Assembly (NCBI GenBank): GCA_934636825.1
Contig: CAKUBG010000003.1
Coordinates: 56,915 to 120,914 of the forward strand
Length of the DNA stretch: 64,000 nt
Source: an uncultured bacterium
Lineage (GTDB): Bacteria > Vulcanimicrobiota > Xenobia > Xenobiales > Xenobiaceae
Direction: 5' to 3'
Shown here: one piece after another, positions 1 through 8,264 of the stretch
Layout: each line of letters starts with the position of its first letter
How positions within the stretch are numbered: the stretch's first letter is position 1
Notes under the pieces: generated by a model
Seen by the model: the letters and a program-made list of their open reading frames with translations, nothing else
Database searches by the model: none
Told to the model about the DNA's origin: nothing
Position numbers and translations under genes: made by a program

Positions 1-295
1 CTGCGGCCAAAAGTGGAGCCAAAACCAACAGAATCGTCACCATAACGTGGAAAATATCTCCGTTAAGGCTGCGAGCATTCATGTTGTATGTTGGTATCAT
101 GCCCCAAATATAGACGGTTAGTTCACGTATTCTCGACAACATACCACCACCGGCTCCGTACATAGCGCCGGCAGTCGCCAAAAGCAGGCAGGTGGATATT
201 ACCTCCTGACTTTTCATTACTTGACCTTTTTTGCGGGCTTCTTGTAACTTATGCTCAGTTGGTTCTTCAGTTTTGTCGCTATCCTGACCACCCAT
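1..295 (-). CDS. flhB: FlhB, flagellar type III export gate/switch protein (N-terminal part, cut by window edge)
   Basis: Reading the minus strand from the ATG at 295 gives a protein whose first 30 residues contain the FlhB signature TEEPTEHKLQEARKKGQV, followed by the first predicted membrane helix and part of the second. FlhB is the integral membrane export component that switches substrate specificity from rod/hook to filament; its autocleavage domain (NPTH) would lie beyond the left edge and cannot be checked. It follows fliR by a 14-base gap, the usual fliP-Q-R-flhB order, and the start is preceded by a GGAGGTGAT ribosome binding site (rc of 300-309). Confidence 0.95.
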   Translation of the reverse strand, partial: MGGQDSDKTEEPTEHKLQEARKKGQVMKSQEVISTCLLLATAGAMYGAGGGMLSRIRELTVYIWGMIPTYNMNARSLNGDIFHVMVTILLVLAPLLAA

Positions 296-309
296 CTAAT
301 ATCACCTCC

Positions 310-1095
310 TTATGGCTTCATCATTCCTATGCATTGTAGCAAAAGATCTAGGTTTATTTCAAACTGATTGCCCATAACTCTCATAATTAAAGGGTATGAA
401 AGTCTTAAAAGGATCAGTCCGATAGCAATGTTGAGAGGGAAGCTCAACATAAAGATATTCATTTGTGGAGCTACGCGGGCTAATAAACCCAAAGCACACT
501 GAGCGATAAACAGAGCTGCTAGAGCTGGTGCTGCGATTTGAGTACCGATAACTAGCAAATCGCTAGTCATACGCAAGAGCGTCATAGCCAAATTCTCTGA
601 CATATGGAAATATGTTAGAGGCACTACTTGATAACTCTTATAAATTGCGGCAAAAAGTTGATGATGGCCACCCAATACCAAGTACAGGTTCATGGATGTA
701 TAGAACAATACTTTACGCAGCAAGTTGATGGCGCCGTGGCTAGCCGGGTCGAAGGAAGCCGCCGACGACAAACCCATTTGAATATCGAGCATCTCACCGC
801 CGAATTGGGCGGCGCCTATAACAATAAAAGAGACAAAGCCGATAACCAATCCTACACAGGCCTGAGTTAGAAGAGCTCCAAAAAAAGGAAAGAGATCGGT
901 GGGCATATCGTTAGGTACAGGCAAAGTCGGATAGATAGCCACCGTGATAGCTGCAGCAAAACCTACGAGCACAGTGTTCGGAATGTGGTTACTACCTAAA
1001 ATGGGTGCTTGTACAAAAATAAGGGCTATCCTGACGAAGGCCAGAAGCCCAACGCCCAGCAACTGTAGTGCCGGATCGCTCATCATGCCAGTCAT
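310..1095 (-). CDS. fliR: FliR, flagellar export gate membrane protein
   Basis: 261 residues, the usual FliR length, with about six hydrophobic segments and FliR-like stretches such as VGLLAFVRIALIFVQAPILG near the start and PQMNIFMLSFPLNIAIG in the C-terminal third. FliR forms the export gate with FliP and FliQ in the basal body membrane, through which axial proteins leave the cell. The start lies 6 bases after the fliQ stop, so translation is probably coupled. An alternative start four or five codons later (the Met-Met pair) cannot be excluded. Confidence 0.95.
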   Translation of the reverse strand: MTGMMSDPALQLLGVGLLAFVRIALIFVQAPILGSNHIPNTVLVGFAAAITVAIYPTLPVPNDMPTDLFPFFGALLTQACVGLVIGFVSFIVIGAAQFGGEMLDIQMGLSSAASFDPASHGAINLLRKVLFYTSMNLYLVLGGHHQLFAAIYKSYQVVPLTYFHMSENLAMTLLRMTSDLLVIGTQIAAPALAALFIAQCALGLLARVAPQMNIFMLSFPLNIAIGLILLRLSYPLIMRVMGNQFEINLDLLLQCIGMMKP

Positions 1096-1101
1096 AGTCT
1101 T

Positions 1102-1398
1102 TTATTTGGGCCCCATACGTGCAATGTCTGCAAATGTCGATATAGTGAAGCTGGAGAGCATATTGAACATCCAGTTGCCACATAAAACTATAGCCATAAA
1201 AGTAGCAATGATTTTAGGTACGAAGGAGAGAGTTTGCTCTTGCACCTGAGTAGTGGCTTGCACAATACTGACCATGAGACCTACGGACAGAGCCGACATC
1301 AGCATTGGAGCTGAGAGAATAAGCACCAGATAGAGAGCCTTGGTGCAAAGCGCCAAAACGAAGCCGTCATCAAAAACCTCTGCTCCCAGTACTAACAT
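1102..1398 (-). CDS. fliQ: FliQ, flagellar export gate membrane protein
   Basis: 98 residues with two long hydrophobic helices and the FliQ core ALSVGLMVSIVQATTQVQEQ followed by LSFVPKI, typical of the family (about 90 residues). A strong Shine-Dalgarno (AAGGAGG, 4 bases before the ATG) supports the start. FliQ packs around the FliP-FliR export pore. It lies between fliP and fliR in the canonical order. Confidence 0.95.
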   Translation of the reverse strand: MLVLGAEVFDDGFVLALCTKALYLVLILSAPMLMSALSVGLMVSIVQATTQVQEQTLSFVPKIIATFMAIVLCGNWMFNMLSSFTISTFADIARMGPK

Positions 1399-1446
1399 CT
1401 TGCCTCCTTTTATTCTTTATCGCTACATTATTGGCGATTGTCTAGC

Positions 1447-2247
1447 TTAAGATCTTGGGTAATTGAAACTCTCTACTACACCTTTAATAATTAGGTGCCA
1501 ACCGTCTATAAGCACGAAGAGAAGCAGCTTAAATGGTAGAGATATTGACATTGGTGAGAGCATGAACATACCCATAGACATGAGTACCGATGCTACTACC
1601 ATGTCTATAACTAAGAAAGGTACGTAGAGAAGGAAACCTATCTGGAATGAAGTTTTGATTTCAGAGAGTACAAAAGATGGAAGTAAAATATAAAAGGGAA
1701 TATCCTCGCGTTTTTTAATGTTCTTGACTTTTCCTATATCGAAGAACAACTGAATGTCTTTTTCTCTAGTTTGATAGAGCATAAACGACTGAATAGGTTT
1801 ATAAGCTTTGGCAAAAAAAGCACTCTGAGAAATTTTCCCCGCTAAATACGGTTGCAAGGCGTCTTTATTGATCGATTCTCCTACCGGCGCCATTACGAAC
1901 ATTGTCAAGAAGAGGGCTAAACCCATAAGTACTTGAGTAGGTGGCACTTGTTGAGTACCCATAGCAGAACGAAGGAAGCTCAGAGTCATCACTATACGTA
2001 TAAAGGCTGTGCACATGGCCAGAATGTAGGGCGCCAATGAAAGTAAACTCAAACCGCCCAACAACAGTAAGGTTGTTGAAAAAGTTTGTTTTTCGTTGGC
2101 CTTAGCTCCGTTTATGCTGATATTGGGCATATTGAGCTGAGGAAAAGGATTCTGAGCACTGGCAATATCTGTAAAAAGCCAGAACAGTATCGCTACAGCC
2201 AAAAGCGGTAGACAAATAGTTAGTATACGTCTTAGGCGAAAATTCAT
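1447..2247 (-). CDS. fliP: FliP, flagellar export gate membrane protein
   Basis: 266 residues. The N-terminus is a signal-anchor-like hydrophobic segment (about residues 9-31, ending in IASA), as expected for FliP, which is made with a cleavable signal. The family core RIVMTLSFLRSAMGTQQVPP and the following QVLMGLALFLTMFVMAP are intact, as is the C-terminal hydrophobic block. FliP forms the pentameric part of the export gate. Its 5' flank is unusual: 28 bases upstream begins a structured IS605-like RNA remnant, so the ribosome binding region (GCGAGAAAAGAA) is that element's immediate flank. Confidence 0.95.
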   Translation of the reverse strand: MNFRLRRILTICLPLLAVAILFWLFTDIASAQNPFPQLNMPNISINGAKANEKQTFSTTLLLLGGLSLLSLAPYILAMCTAFIRIVMTLSFLRSAMGTQQVPPTQVLMGLALFLTMFVMAPVGESINKDALQPYLAGKISQSAFFAKAYKPIQSFMLYQTREKDIQLFFDIGKVKNIKKREDIPFYILLPSFVLSEIKTSFQIGFLLYVPFLVIDMVVASVLMSMGMFMLSPMSISLPFKLLLFVLIDGWHLIIKGVVESFNYPRS

Positions 2248-2490
2248 TTCTTTTCTCGCTTCATCCTCAAGATGAGTGAACGTACTCCCACTTGTAAAAG
2301 CGGAAGCTTCCTGCTTCTACGTAAAATGCACCACAATCAAAGGATTGCAATGGCATATGTACTCTCCACAGGCGTAAATTCCCGTGCGACCCACGGTATC
2401 TTTCTAAAGAAACGTGTTTTGCTACCTTTACCCTTATCCCCTACCTGAAAGATTGATAACTTCCGGTAAAGTGAGGATTAAAAGGAACTC
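2248..2490 (-). other. fliO-fliP intergenic gap (243 bp)
   Basis: Neighbouring flagellar genes mostly overlap or sit within 50 bases, so this gap is conspicuous. Its fliP-proximal half is the IS605-like structure at 2276-2405. The fliO-proximal part (about 2406-2490) shows no ORF and no clear promoter or terminator. Transcription presumably runs through it, because no T-run follows any of the hairpins on the minus strand. Confidence 0.6.
2276..2405 (-). ncRNA. Putative solo IS200/IS605 right end / omega-RNA-like scaffold without tnpB
   Basis: On the minus strand this gap between fliO and fliP folds into three hairpins: CCGTG-GGTCG-CACGG (2382-2396), CAATC-CTTT-GATTG (around 2333-2350), and CCGCTT-TTAC-AAGTGG (2288-2303). 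The last is preceded by GAAGCAGGAAGCTTCC and followed by GAGTACGTTCAC, ending at 2276. This layout, including the terminal TTCAC, is what I recognise from right ends of IS200/IS605-family elements, where it forms the 3' part of the TnpB guide (omega) RNA. No tnpA or tnpB is present, so this would be a solo remnant, a miniature derivative, or a standalone guide RNA. The guide would be the bases just below 2276. No covariance search could be run. Confidence 0.55.
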
Positions 2491-3459
2491 CTATTGATTC
2501 TTTGATAAGGGTAAAGATGACAAATGTTGGCTGAGAACCTCTTTTAATAAATTTTTCTTTTTCCCTTGGTTCTTCGAGTCAGAGTCTGCTGAATCTTGAT
2601 TTGATTGAGGTTCGGAAGGAGTAATTGCAGAAATGTCTGTTGATTCCGAACTAATTTCTTGGGATTCGTTCTCTTTTGACGTTGAAGAAAGTTGACTCGG
2701 AGTAATTTCAAAATTGGCTAAAGTTGTGATCGATTGATCGGTCATACCTAAAAGGAGGTGTCGGCCGTGAGTTTCGAGCAAAACGATAGACTTATTGGGG
2801 GCTAGCGCTTTTCTTTCAACTATATTTATGTGCTTTTTGGGAGTAGCTGTAGCTCCGGTAAACTTGTTAAATAGCGGCGCAAATATCTTTAGAGACAGCC
2901 AAATAATTGTGCATGTTATGCACAACATTAAGAACATGGAGCCTAAACGAGGAACGAAGGTAGACTCTACCTTAGTGGCTCCTGCATCTGATGAAGGTGG
3001 CCAAGGCTCATGTAAGATAGAAAAATAAGGGTTTTCTTTTTCTTTAGAAGTGGAAGTTTGTTTGGTCGTAGCCTTCGGAGAAGCTTCTACTGTCGGAGTT
3101 GCGTTTTTTATTTGTTTCGTTGCAACTGTTTTGGTGTTTATTTGAACTTTTTGTTTGGTTTCTATACTTTTGGAAGCTTGATTAGCTGAAACTTTGTTAG
3201 TTTCTGTAGCTGCTTGTTGGGCTTCCAACTCGGCTTGTTTTTCCAAGGCAGCTTTTTCTTGTTCTACAACTTTATTAAAGAGCTCCCGTCCGGTCATAGT
3301 AGGGGAAGCGGAAGGCTGTTGCTTAAGCTGTGAAGTGCTGCTAAAAACGCCTAAGCCGATAATCAGAGCTAAAGCCAAAAAGCAAACGACGCCCACCGAA
3401 AGGAAGGAACGTCGTCTGCTTTGTTCCATGTCATTGAGGAGTGATTTAAAGTCGAACAT
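2491..3459 (-). CDS. fliO: FliO-like flagellar biosynthesis membrane protein, enlarged
   Basis: 322 residues, much longer than typical FliO (about 100-220). There is an N-terminal hydrophobic segment (about residues 19-38), a long Lys/Thr/Gln-rich linker, a second membrane helix (about 175-195, LMLCITCTIIWLSLKIF), then a FliO-type cytoplasmic domain with VERKALAPNKSIVLLETHGRHLLLG, resembling the FliO core. The tail is Ser/Glu-rich and ends in a basic stretch. Position directly after fliN and before fliP supports FliO, an assembly helper for the FliP export gate. Two membrane segments with a large linker are unusual. Confidence 0.82.
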   Translation of the reverse strand: MFDFKSLLNDMEQSRRRSFLSVGVVCFLALALIIGLGVFSSTSQLKQQPSASPTMTGRELFNKVVEQEKAALEKQAELEAQQAATETNKVSANQASKSIETKQKVQINTKTVATKQIKNATPTVEASPKATTKQTSTSKEKENPYFSILHEPWPPSSDAGATKVESTFVPRLGSMFLMLCITCTIIWLSLKIFAPLFNKFTGATATPKKHINIVERKALAPNKSIVLLETHGRHLLLGMTDQSITTLANFEITPSQLSSTSKENESQEISSESTDISAITPSEPQSNQDSADSDSKNQGKKKNLLKEVLSQHLSSLPLSKNQ

Positions 3460-3764
3460 TATTTAGAAACGAGTTCTGTAATGCGCACTGCATAGCAGCC
3501 GTCCAATTCGACTACTTCGCCTCGAGCAATTAAATGGCCGTTGATTTTTAGATCTATAGGATCGCCTTCTTCTTTATTTAATTCTAAAAGGCACCCTTGA
3601 GTCAGTTTCAAAATATCACGCACTTTGCGAGACGTTTCTCCCATCTCCGCCTCAATGACGAAGGGAACGTCATAAAGAATGTTTAGGTCTTCCGCGTTAT
3701 CCGCTAAACCTGCGGGAGAACCTGCTCTCTGAGCGCGTCTAGCGTTTGCCGATAAGCTGTCCAA
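3459..3764 (-). CDS. fliN: FliN-type flagellar motor switch protein, second copy
   Basis: 101 residues carrying one SpoA domain: an N-terminal lead, then DVPFVIEAEMGETSRKVRDI, a hydrophobic core and GHLIARGEVVELDGCYAVRITE, the classic FliN C-terminal pattern. FliN tiles the base of the C-ring with FliM and binds FliH. It overlaps fliO by one base and sits 45 bases after the first fliN. The two copies differ enough (DGCYAV against DGRYGI) to be old paralogs rather than a recent duplication. Confidence 0.9.
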   Translation of the reverse strand: MDSLSANARRAQRAGSPAGLADNAEDLNILYDVPFVIEAEMGETSRKVRDILKLTQGCLLELNKEEGDPIDLKINGHLIARGEVVELDGCYAVRITELVSK

Positions 3765-3809
3765 TAGCTTGCCTCCAATATGTTGAATATGCCGCCTAAG
3801 GAGAGCAGC

Positions 3810-4127
3810 TTAACGAACAATTTCCGTTACGCGAATACCGTAGCGTCCGTCTATCTCTACAACTTCGCCTCTGGCAATAGGGCGATTATTGATAATTAAG
3901 TCTACAGGATCGCCGGCTTCTTTATCCAGATCGATAACTGTACCAACGTTGAGGCGCAATACTTCACGCACCAAACGCTTGGCTTTGCCAAGTTCTGCGT
4001 GAATTTCCAAAGGAACATCGCGTAACAAATCTATGCTGGAAGCTGAACCTCCAGCCGGACTGGAACTGTCTAAAACACCAAATTGTACGGAGCGGGGGCC
4101 TTGCTGATCACTCATCGAATTCATCAT
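3810..4127 (-). CDS. fliN: FliN-type flagellar motor switch protein, first copy
   Basis: 105 residues with a single SpoA domain: LLRDVPLEIHAELGKAKRLV, GDPVDLIINNRPIARGEVVE and DGRYGIRVTEIV. It is expected to form C-ring spirals with FliM. The start overlaps the end of fliM. Four in-frame Met codons sit at the junction; the GAGGGAG ribosome binding site abuts the first, so the ATG at 4115-4117 (overlapping the fliM stop as ATGAGTGA) is also plausible. Confidence 0.92.
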   Translation of the reverse strand: MMNSMSDQQGPRSVQFGVLDSSSPAGGSASSIDLLRDVPLEIHAELGKAKRLVREVLRLNVGTVIDLDKEAGDPVDLIINNRPIARGEVVEIDGRYGIRVTEIVR

Positions 4128-5079
4128 CTCCCTCTTGTAATACGCGGCTTATTTTACAAGCCAGTTTGGAATCTTTTGTGCCCGGATGACCAAAAAACTT
4201 AGTTTTGCCTTTGATTTTTACCTTTAAAGGCTCGGAAATTTCTGTATCCAGGCGAATAGTGTCACCGACTTCCAGACTGAGCAACTCTTGGAAGAGGAGC
4301 TCAGCGCGTCCCAAGCTGACCGTAATAGGAACTTCGGCATTTTGCAGTTTGTCAACAATATGGGCAGTCATGGGGGGTTGGGAAGCCGATGTTTTTGCCC
4401 CTCGCGTTAAGTTAAACTCGTCGTAAGAGCCTTTGGGCAAGCAATCGCGCAAATATTGGAAAGGCAATACCACATCTATAGAGCCGCTGGCTGAAGCAAT
4501 GTCGGCTTGGAAGGGAATTACCACCATAAGCTCTGAAGGGCTGGCAATATGTACGGCCATAGGATTAAACTCAAAGGAAACCAATTGCGGCTTTACCGGC
4601 TTGAGAGTTTTCCAAGCCTGAGCGTAGGCGTCGAGCAAGCGAGCCAAAGGCTTTTGCAAAATTGCTTTTTCCAAATCGGTAAATGTGTCGCGCAATTCGT
4701 CACGAGAGGGAGTACCTTTACCACCCATAAGTCTTTCGAATAATGCGAAAGCCAATCCGAAGTCTATATCTATAAAGCCTTGCACATCTTGTTCCAGCTT
4801 AAAGATCAGCATTGGCGTAGTTTCAGCTAAGGAGTTTATATAAGAAGTATAACTCCGCGTAACTATGGTCATAAGCTCCATACGGAAACGTGATTGGAGC
4901 ATAGGAGCTAAGCTGGTAATAACGGTCTCAGAAAAAGACACAAAGGTATTTTCGATGAATTTAATCTGATCCGCTGTAAATTTCTCTGTTTTGCGGAAAT
5001 CATAAGCCGAAGCTCCATCGCCTTTGCGCGACGAAGTCAGCCGCATGATTTCGTCATAACTACCAGAATCTTGGCGCAA
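4108..5079 (-). CDS. fliM: FliM, flagellar motor switch protein
   Basis: 323 residues from a TTG start at 5079. That start is preferred because GGGAGG lies 6 bases upstream and nothing similar precedes the ATG at 5106, nine codons earlier; it also places a FliM-like N-terminus (RQDSGSYDEIMRL, the CheY-P-binding position) at the beginning. The middle domain has FliM features (FVSFSETVITSLAPML, LIFKLEQDVQGFIDIDFGLA, LMGGKG). The C-terminal SpoA domain spans roughly the last 85 residues (VPITVSLGRAELLFQELLSL). FliM forms the C-ring wall. It heads a separate block after the terminator at 5283-5333. Confidence 0.94.
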   Translation of the reverse strand: MRQDSGSYDEIMRLTSSRKGDGASAYDFRKTEKFTADQIKFIENTFVSFSETVITSLAPMLQSRFRMELMTIVTRSYTSYINSLAETTPMLIFKLEQDVQGFIDIDFGLAFALFERLMGGKGTPSRDELRDTFTDLEKAILQKPLARLLDAYAQAWKTLKPVKPQLVSFEFNPMAVHIASPSELMVVIPFQADIASASGSIDVVLPFQYLRDCLPKGSYDEFNLTRGAKTSASQPPMTAHIVDKLQNAEVPITVSLGRAELLFQELLSLEVGDTIRLDTEISEPLKVKIKGKTKFFGHPGTKDSKLACKISRVLQEGDDEFDE

Positions 5080-5411
5080 TCGGTTCCTCCCAAAGATGCA
5101 ATGCAAACTTTGCCAAATCTTTCAAAAGTTGCACACTAATTGGAAAAATTAGACAAAAGCTGCTTTTTTTATGCCCTTAGAATCAGGCTGCCCTTCGTCT
5201 TCAAAAAGATAAAGACGAATTGCTGAATAATTATTCCTCGAAGTCCGGGGACACTTCGACATAGATTCCGCCAATTCCTTACAAAAAAAAGACGACAAGA
5301 AACTATCTCCAAAAAAGATAGCTTCTCATCGTCCTCTTCAAACACAAGCTATATCTCTTTTAAGAATAAACTTACAAAAAAGAGTGTCGCTTTTGCCTTA
5401 TGCTAAACATA
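5080..5411. other. fliM leader and hook-gene 3' region (332 bp)
   Basis: No gene. On the minus strand it contains, in order, the tail and terminator of the upstream hook/rod gene (5283-5333), a CGAAGT...ACTTCG hairpin (about 5254-5273), a TTCGTCTT...AAGACGAA hairpin (about 5197-5222), and then the fliM ribosome binding site at 5086-5091. A promoter for fliM and downstream genes is expected between 5120 and 5280, but I see no hexamers good enough to name. Confidence 0.5.
5283..5333 (-). terminator. Intrinsic terminator after the hook/rod gene
   Basis: Minus strand: long interrupted stem GACGA..GAGAA..CTATCT / AGATAG..TTCTT..TCGTC closed by a T-rich loop and followed by eight T residues (5283-5290). 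It lies about 80 bases after the hook/rod stop codon and splits the flagellar cluster into two transcription units. Confidence 0.8.
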
Positions 5412-6230
5412 CTAGCGGACTAAGCCGATAGCGGACTCCATCAAACCGTCCATAGCTTTGAAAGCGGCGAAGTTAGCTTCGTAATTCTGCTTAGCCATAC
5501 CGATAGCGGCGGCTTGCTGAGCGTAGTCTACATTGGCGAGCTCTAAGCTACCAGCAGCGATGCGGCCCATAGCGCCCTGACCGGCCACGCCTACTACGGC
5601 TTCACCGGAATTTTCGGTCTTGCCAAAGCTGGTAGTGCCAGTTTTCTTCAAACCGCTGGCATTGGCGAAGGAGGCGATAGATACCTGAGCGATAGGCACG
5701 GATTCGGAAACGCTCTGACCGGTGGTAGGATCGGTGATGGTCTGCTCGCCGTAGAGCTTACCAGTTTCATCGAAGTGGTAACCGGTGTATTTGCCACCAT
5801 ACAACTTGGTGTTAGGATCCATGTGCAACTCGATGGGTTGAGGATCGCTGCAAATGTTGCCCTGAGCGTCTAACTGATAACCCATAACGTTCTTGCCTTC
5901 GCTGTTGGTCAACATACCGTTGTTGAAAGCAAAACGACCGTCACGAGTGTAGTGAGTCTGGTTACCATCATTGACCATGAAGAAGCCCTGACCGTCGATA
6001 GCGAGGTTGGTAGCGCACTCGGTCTGGAAGAGCTGACCTTGGCTGAAGATGATGCCGTTAGACTGAGTCTTGGCACCGCCGCCGCCCATGGTCTGGCCCA
6101 TAATGTCGTTGAACTGTACGCTCTCAGCCTTGTAACCGGGGGTAAACTGGTTTTGCAAGTTCTGGAAATAAGAGTTCAGCATGGTCTGATTCTGCTGAAT
6201 GGCATTGGCTGAATTGTTAAAATCAAACAT
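5412..6230 (-). CDS. Flagellar hook/rod protein of the FlgE/FlgF/FlgG family
   Basis: 272 residues. The N-terminal rod-type helix ends with FTPGYKAES. The central FlgE/F/G signature is clear (LAIDGQGFFMV, then YTRDGRFAFNNGMLTNSEG and MGYQLD). The C-terminal helix ANVDYAQQAAAIGMAKQNYEA is the usual axial-protein coiled coil. The length fits distal rod or short hook proteins better than a full hook protein, and no flgD is nearby, so FlgE cannot be separated from FlgF/FlgG by sequence reading alone. It is an axial structural subunit secreted through the flagellar export apparatus. It sits between fliK and fliM and is closed by its own terminator. Confidence 0.88.
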   Translation of the reverse strand: MFDFNNSANAIQQNQTMLNSYFQNLQNQFTPGYKAESVQFNDIMGQTMGGGGAKTQSNGIIFSQGQLFQTECATNLAIDGQGFFMVNDGNQTHYTRDGRFAFNNGMLTNSEGKNVMGYQLDAQGNICSDPQPIELHMDPNTKLYGGKYTGYHFDETGKLYGEQTITDPTTGQSVSESVPIAQVSIASFANASGLKKTGTTSFGKTENSGEAVVGVAGQGAMGRIAAGSLELANVDYAQQAAAIGMAKQNYEANFAAFKAMDGLMESAIGLVR

Positions 6231-6403
6231 GATCTATTTTTGCCTCCTTAAACCCGTTGGGCACGTTACTCTTTAAGCTTTGAGCCTGTTGAGAAAAGCC
6301 CTCTCCATCTCAACGTAAAGGTATCAAAGGCTTATTGTCACGCCTTAAACAGTTTGTTTCTAAAATGTAAACAATGAAGTCCCAAACAAGCCCAATGCTA
6401 ATT

Positions 6404-7348
6404 CTAAGCGATGTGATCGACCATCTCGATGTCGATACTGCGCAAATTCATGCCTTTCTTTTCGATATGCTCACGCAATTCGGCACGACTCTCTTGGAGA
6501 ACTTCGCGAGTATCTTCGGAGTCAGTAATAAACTGAGCGCTCAGCTCACCATCTTTGCCACGGTTGATCTTGATTTTGAGTTCGCCCAGATATTCGGGAT
6601 TGAGACGGAGAGTGAGCTCGTCACGACTGGTGAAGTTGCGAATCTCCATGTGAGTCACGATCTGGTTGATAACTTGCTGACGCTTTTGAGTTTGGGTAAG
6701 CTTTTGGGTTTTGTGGGTTTCTTCGGCTTTATTGGCGCTGTTAAGAGCGACGCTGTCGTCTGCTTTTTCGGCTTTGTCGCCTTTGGCGGCGCCGGAAGCG
6801 GCTTGGCCAGCTTCGGTAGTAAGCTGCTTGCCCTCTTCTTTTTTGCTAGTCTTGCCTAAGAGCTCGTCAAACTTCTGTCCGGCTAAAGCGGTAGCTTCTT
6901 TGTTTGAAGCACCTGCCTGGGTGGGAGTTTCTTTGGCGGCTCCTGCATTCTCTTTGGGCTGAGCATTTTGCATTTTTAAGGCTTTGGAGGCTTCATCAAG
7001 CTTCATAGCTTGCTTCTCAGCCATGCTCAAAGTATCGGGATTGCGATACATCATATCATAGAGGAAAGCCTTGCTGCCCATTGATTGAGGGTTCTGAGTC
7101 ATTTTGGCCTGATCGGCTTTAGCTTGAGCTTGAGCTTCGGCCTTTTCGGCTTTTTGACGCTCGGCAGCTTCTTTGCGGGTTTCTTTCTTAGCTATGACGT
7201 CGTTTTCGGTGTTGGCCTTATCGGAAGTAGCTGCTTCTAAACAGCTATTGAAGGCACTGGAATTTGTTTCTACTTTGTCGCTCTTGCTATCGCGGTTCTG
7301 CTGGACGGCAGAAGATCCCAACATGGATACAAAAAGTTGATTTTCCAT
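6404..7348 (-). CDS. fliK: FliK, flagellar hook-length control protein
   Basis: 314 residues. Residues 1 to about 220 are Lys/Glu/Ala/Gln-rich and low complexity, as in FliK ruler regions. The C-terminal Flg_hook domain is recognisable: ELTLRLNPEYLGELKIKI, then GELSAQFITDSEDTREVLQE and LREHIEKKGMNL. FliK measures hook length during secretion and triggers the FlhB specificity switch. The start is preceded by AAAGGAGCC. It sits next to the hook/rod gene. Confidence 0.92.
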   Translation of the reverse strand: MENQLFVSMLGSSAVQQNRDSKSDKVETNSSAFNSCLEAATSDKANTENDVIAKKETRKEAAERQKAEKAEAQAQAKADQAKMTQNPQSMGSKAFLYDMMYRNPDTLSMAEKQAMKLDEASKALKMQNAQPKENAGAAKETPTQAGASNKEATALAGQKFDELLGKTSKKEEGKQLTTEAGQAASGAAKGDKAEKADDSVALNSANKAEETHKTQKLTQTQKRQQVINQIVTHMEIRNFTSRDELTLRLNPEYLGELKIKINRGKDGELSAQFITDSEDTREVLQESRAELREHIEKKGMNLRSIDIEMVDHIA

Positions 7349-7455
7349 AACGGCTCCTTTTTATGTTTGGAAAACTAGGGTTCGCAAGCAAACTCCTAGT
7401 GAAGTGTAGCCAATGGCTTGGAGCTCGCTTGCAATCGAGAAGAATAGGTAAAAAA

Positions 7456-8079
7456 CTAAGCTTGAATTCCTTTGTTTTCCTGATAATAACCCAAAACTTT
7501 ATCTACATAGTTCTGAGTCTCCTGATAAGGAGGAACTCCGCCGTACTGCTGCACAGAGCCGGGGCCTGCGTTATAGGCAGCGATTGTCTTGGTCATGTCG
7601 CCGTTAAACATTTCCATAAGCTGGCCAAGATACTTGGCTCCGCCCATGATATTGTCTTTGGGATCGTAGGCATTCTTTACGCCTAAATCGCTGGCTGTTT
7701 CAGGCATGAGCTGCATGAGGCCTTGGGCACCGCAAACTGAAGTGGCCTGGGGATTGAAAGCCGATTCTTGCTTAATAACGGCTTTAATGAGGGCGGGATC
7801 GACGTGGTACTTCTCGGAAGCCTCTTTGATAATGCTGTCAAATTGAGTGGGACTGCCTGAACCGGTTCCTACGGGTATGCTTGAAGAATTGATGGCGGCG
7901 GCAGAAGGATCGAAGCGCTGGCCACTGGTCATGCTATTGATCATGCTCTGGAAAGAAGCCGCATCTTGGGGAGAAGTAATATTTCCGGCGCCGGATTTGG
8001 AGCTCATTCTGGTATCGAGAGCGTTCTCCAAAGAAGTCATTTGCCGTTCAATTTGATCTATTCTGGCGAATATGGACAT
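7456..8079 (-). CDS. Flagellum-associated lytic transglycosylase (SLT domain)
   Basis: 207 residues. A coiled N-terminal segment and a Gly/Ser/Pro-rich linker precede an SLT domain from about residue 80. The catalytic Glu is E105 in IKQESAFNP, followed by GAQGLMQLMPETA and the substrate-groove motif IAAYNAGPGSV. The enzyme would cleave peptidoglycan glycan strands locally so the rod can cross the wall. No classical signal peptide is seen; several flagellar transglycosylases use the flagellar export route, and the location between fliJ and fliK fits that. Confidence 0.9.
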   Translation of the reverse strand: MSIFARIDQIERQMTSLENALDTRMSSKSGAGNITSPQDAASFQSMINSMTSGQRFDPSAAAINSSSIPVGTGSGSPTQFDSIIKEASEKYHVDPALIKAVIKQESAFNPQATSVCGAQGLMQLMPETASDLGVKNAYDPKDNIMGGAKYLGQLMEMFNGDMTKTIAAYNAGPGSVQQYGGVPPYQETQNYVDKVLGYYQENKGIQA

Positions 8080-8264
8080 TTCATTAGCCTCCTTTGAGTG
8101 TGCTGCCTTTCATTCTGTTGATACTTTCTTCAGCTCGAAATGAGATGAAGATTCTTGTTACTTTTATCACTGTTTCTTCTGCTTAGTATAGTAGAAAAAC
8201 AAGATTTTTTCCAAGCTTTTATTTACTGCGTGCTGACGCAATATGGCTCTTACAAGCCACTGAC

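Noticed and set aside
6374..6859. 161-codon plus-strand frame over fliK
   Set aside because: Antisense shadow of the FliK C-terminal domain, with hydrophobic low-complexity translation.
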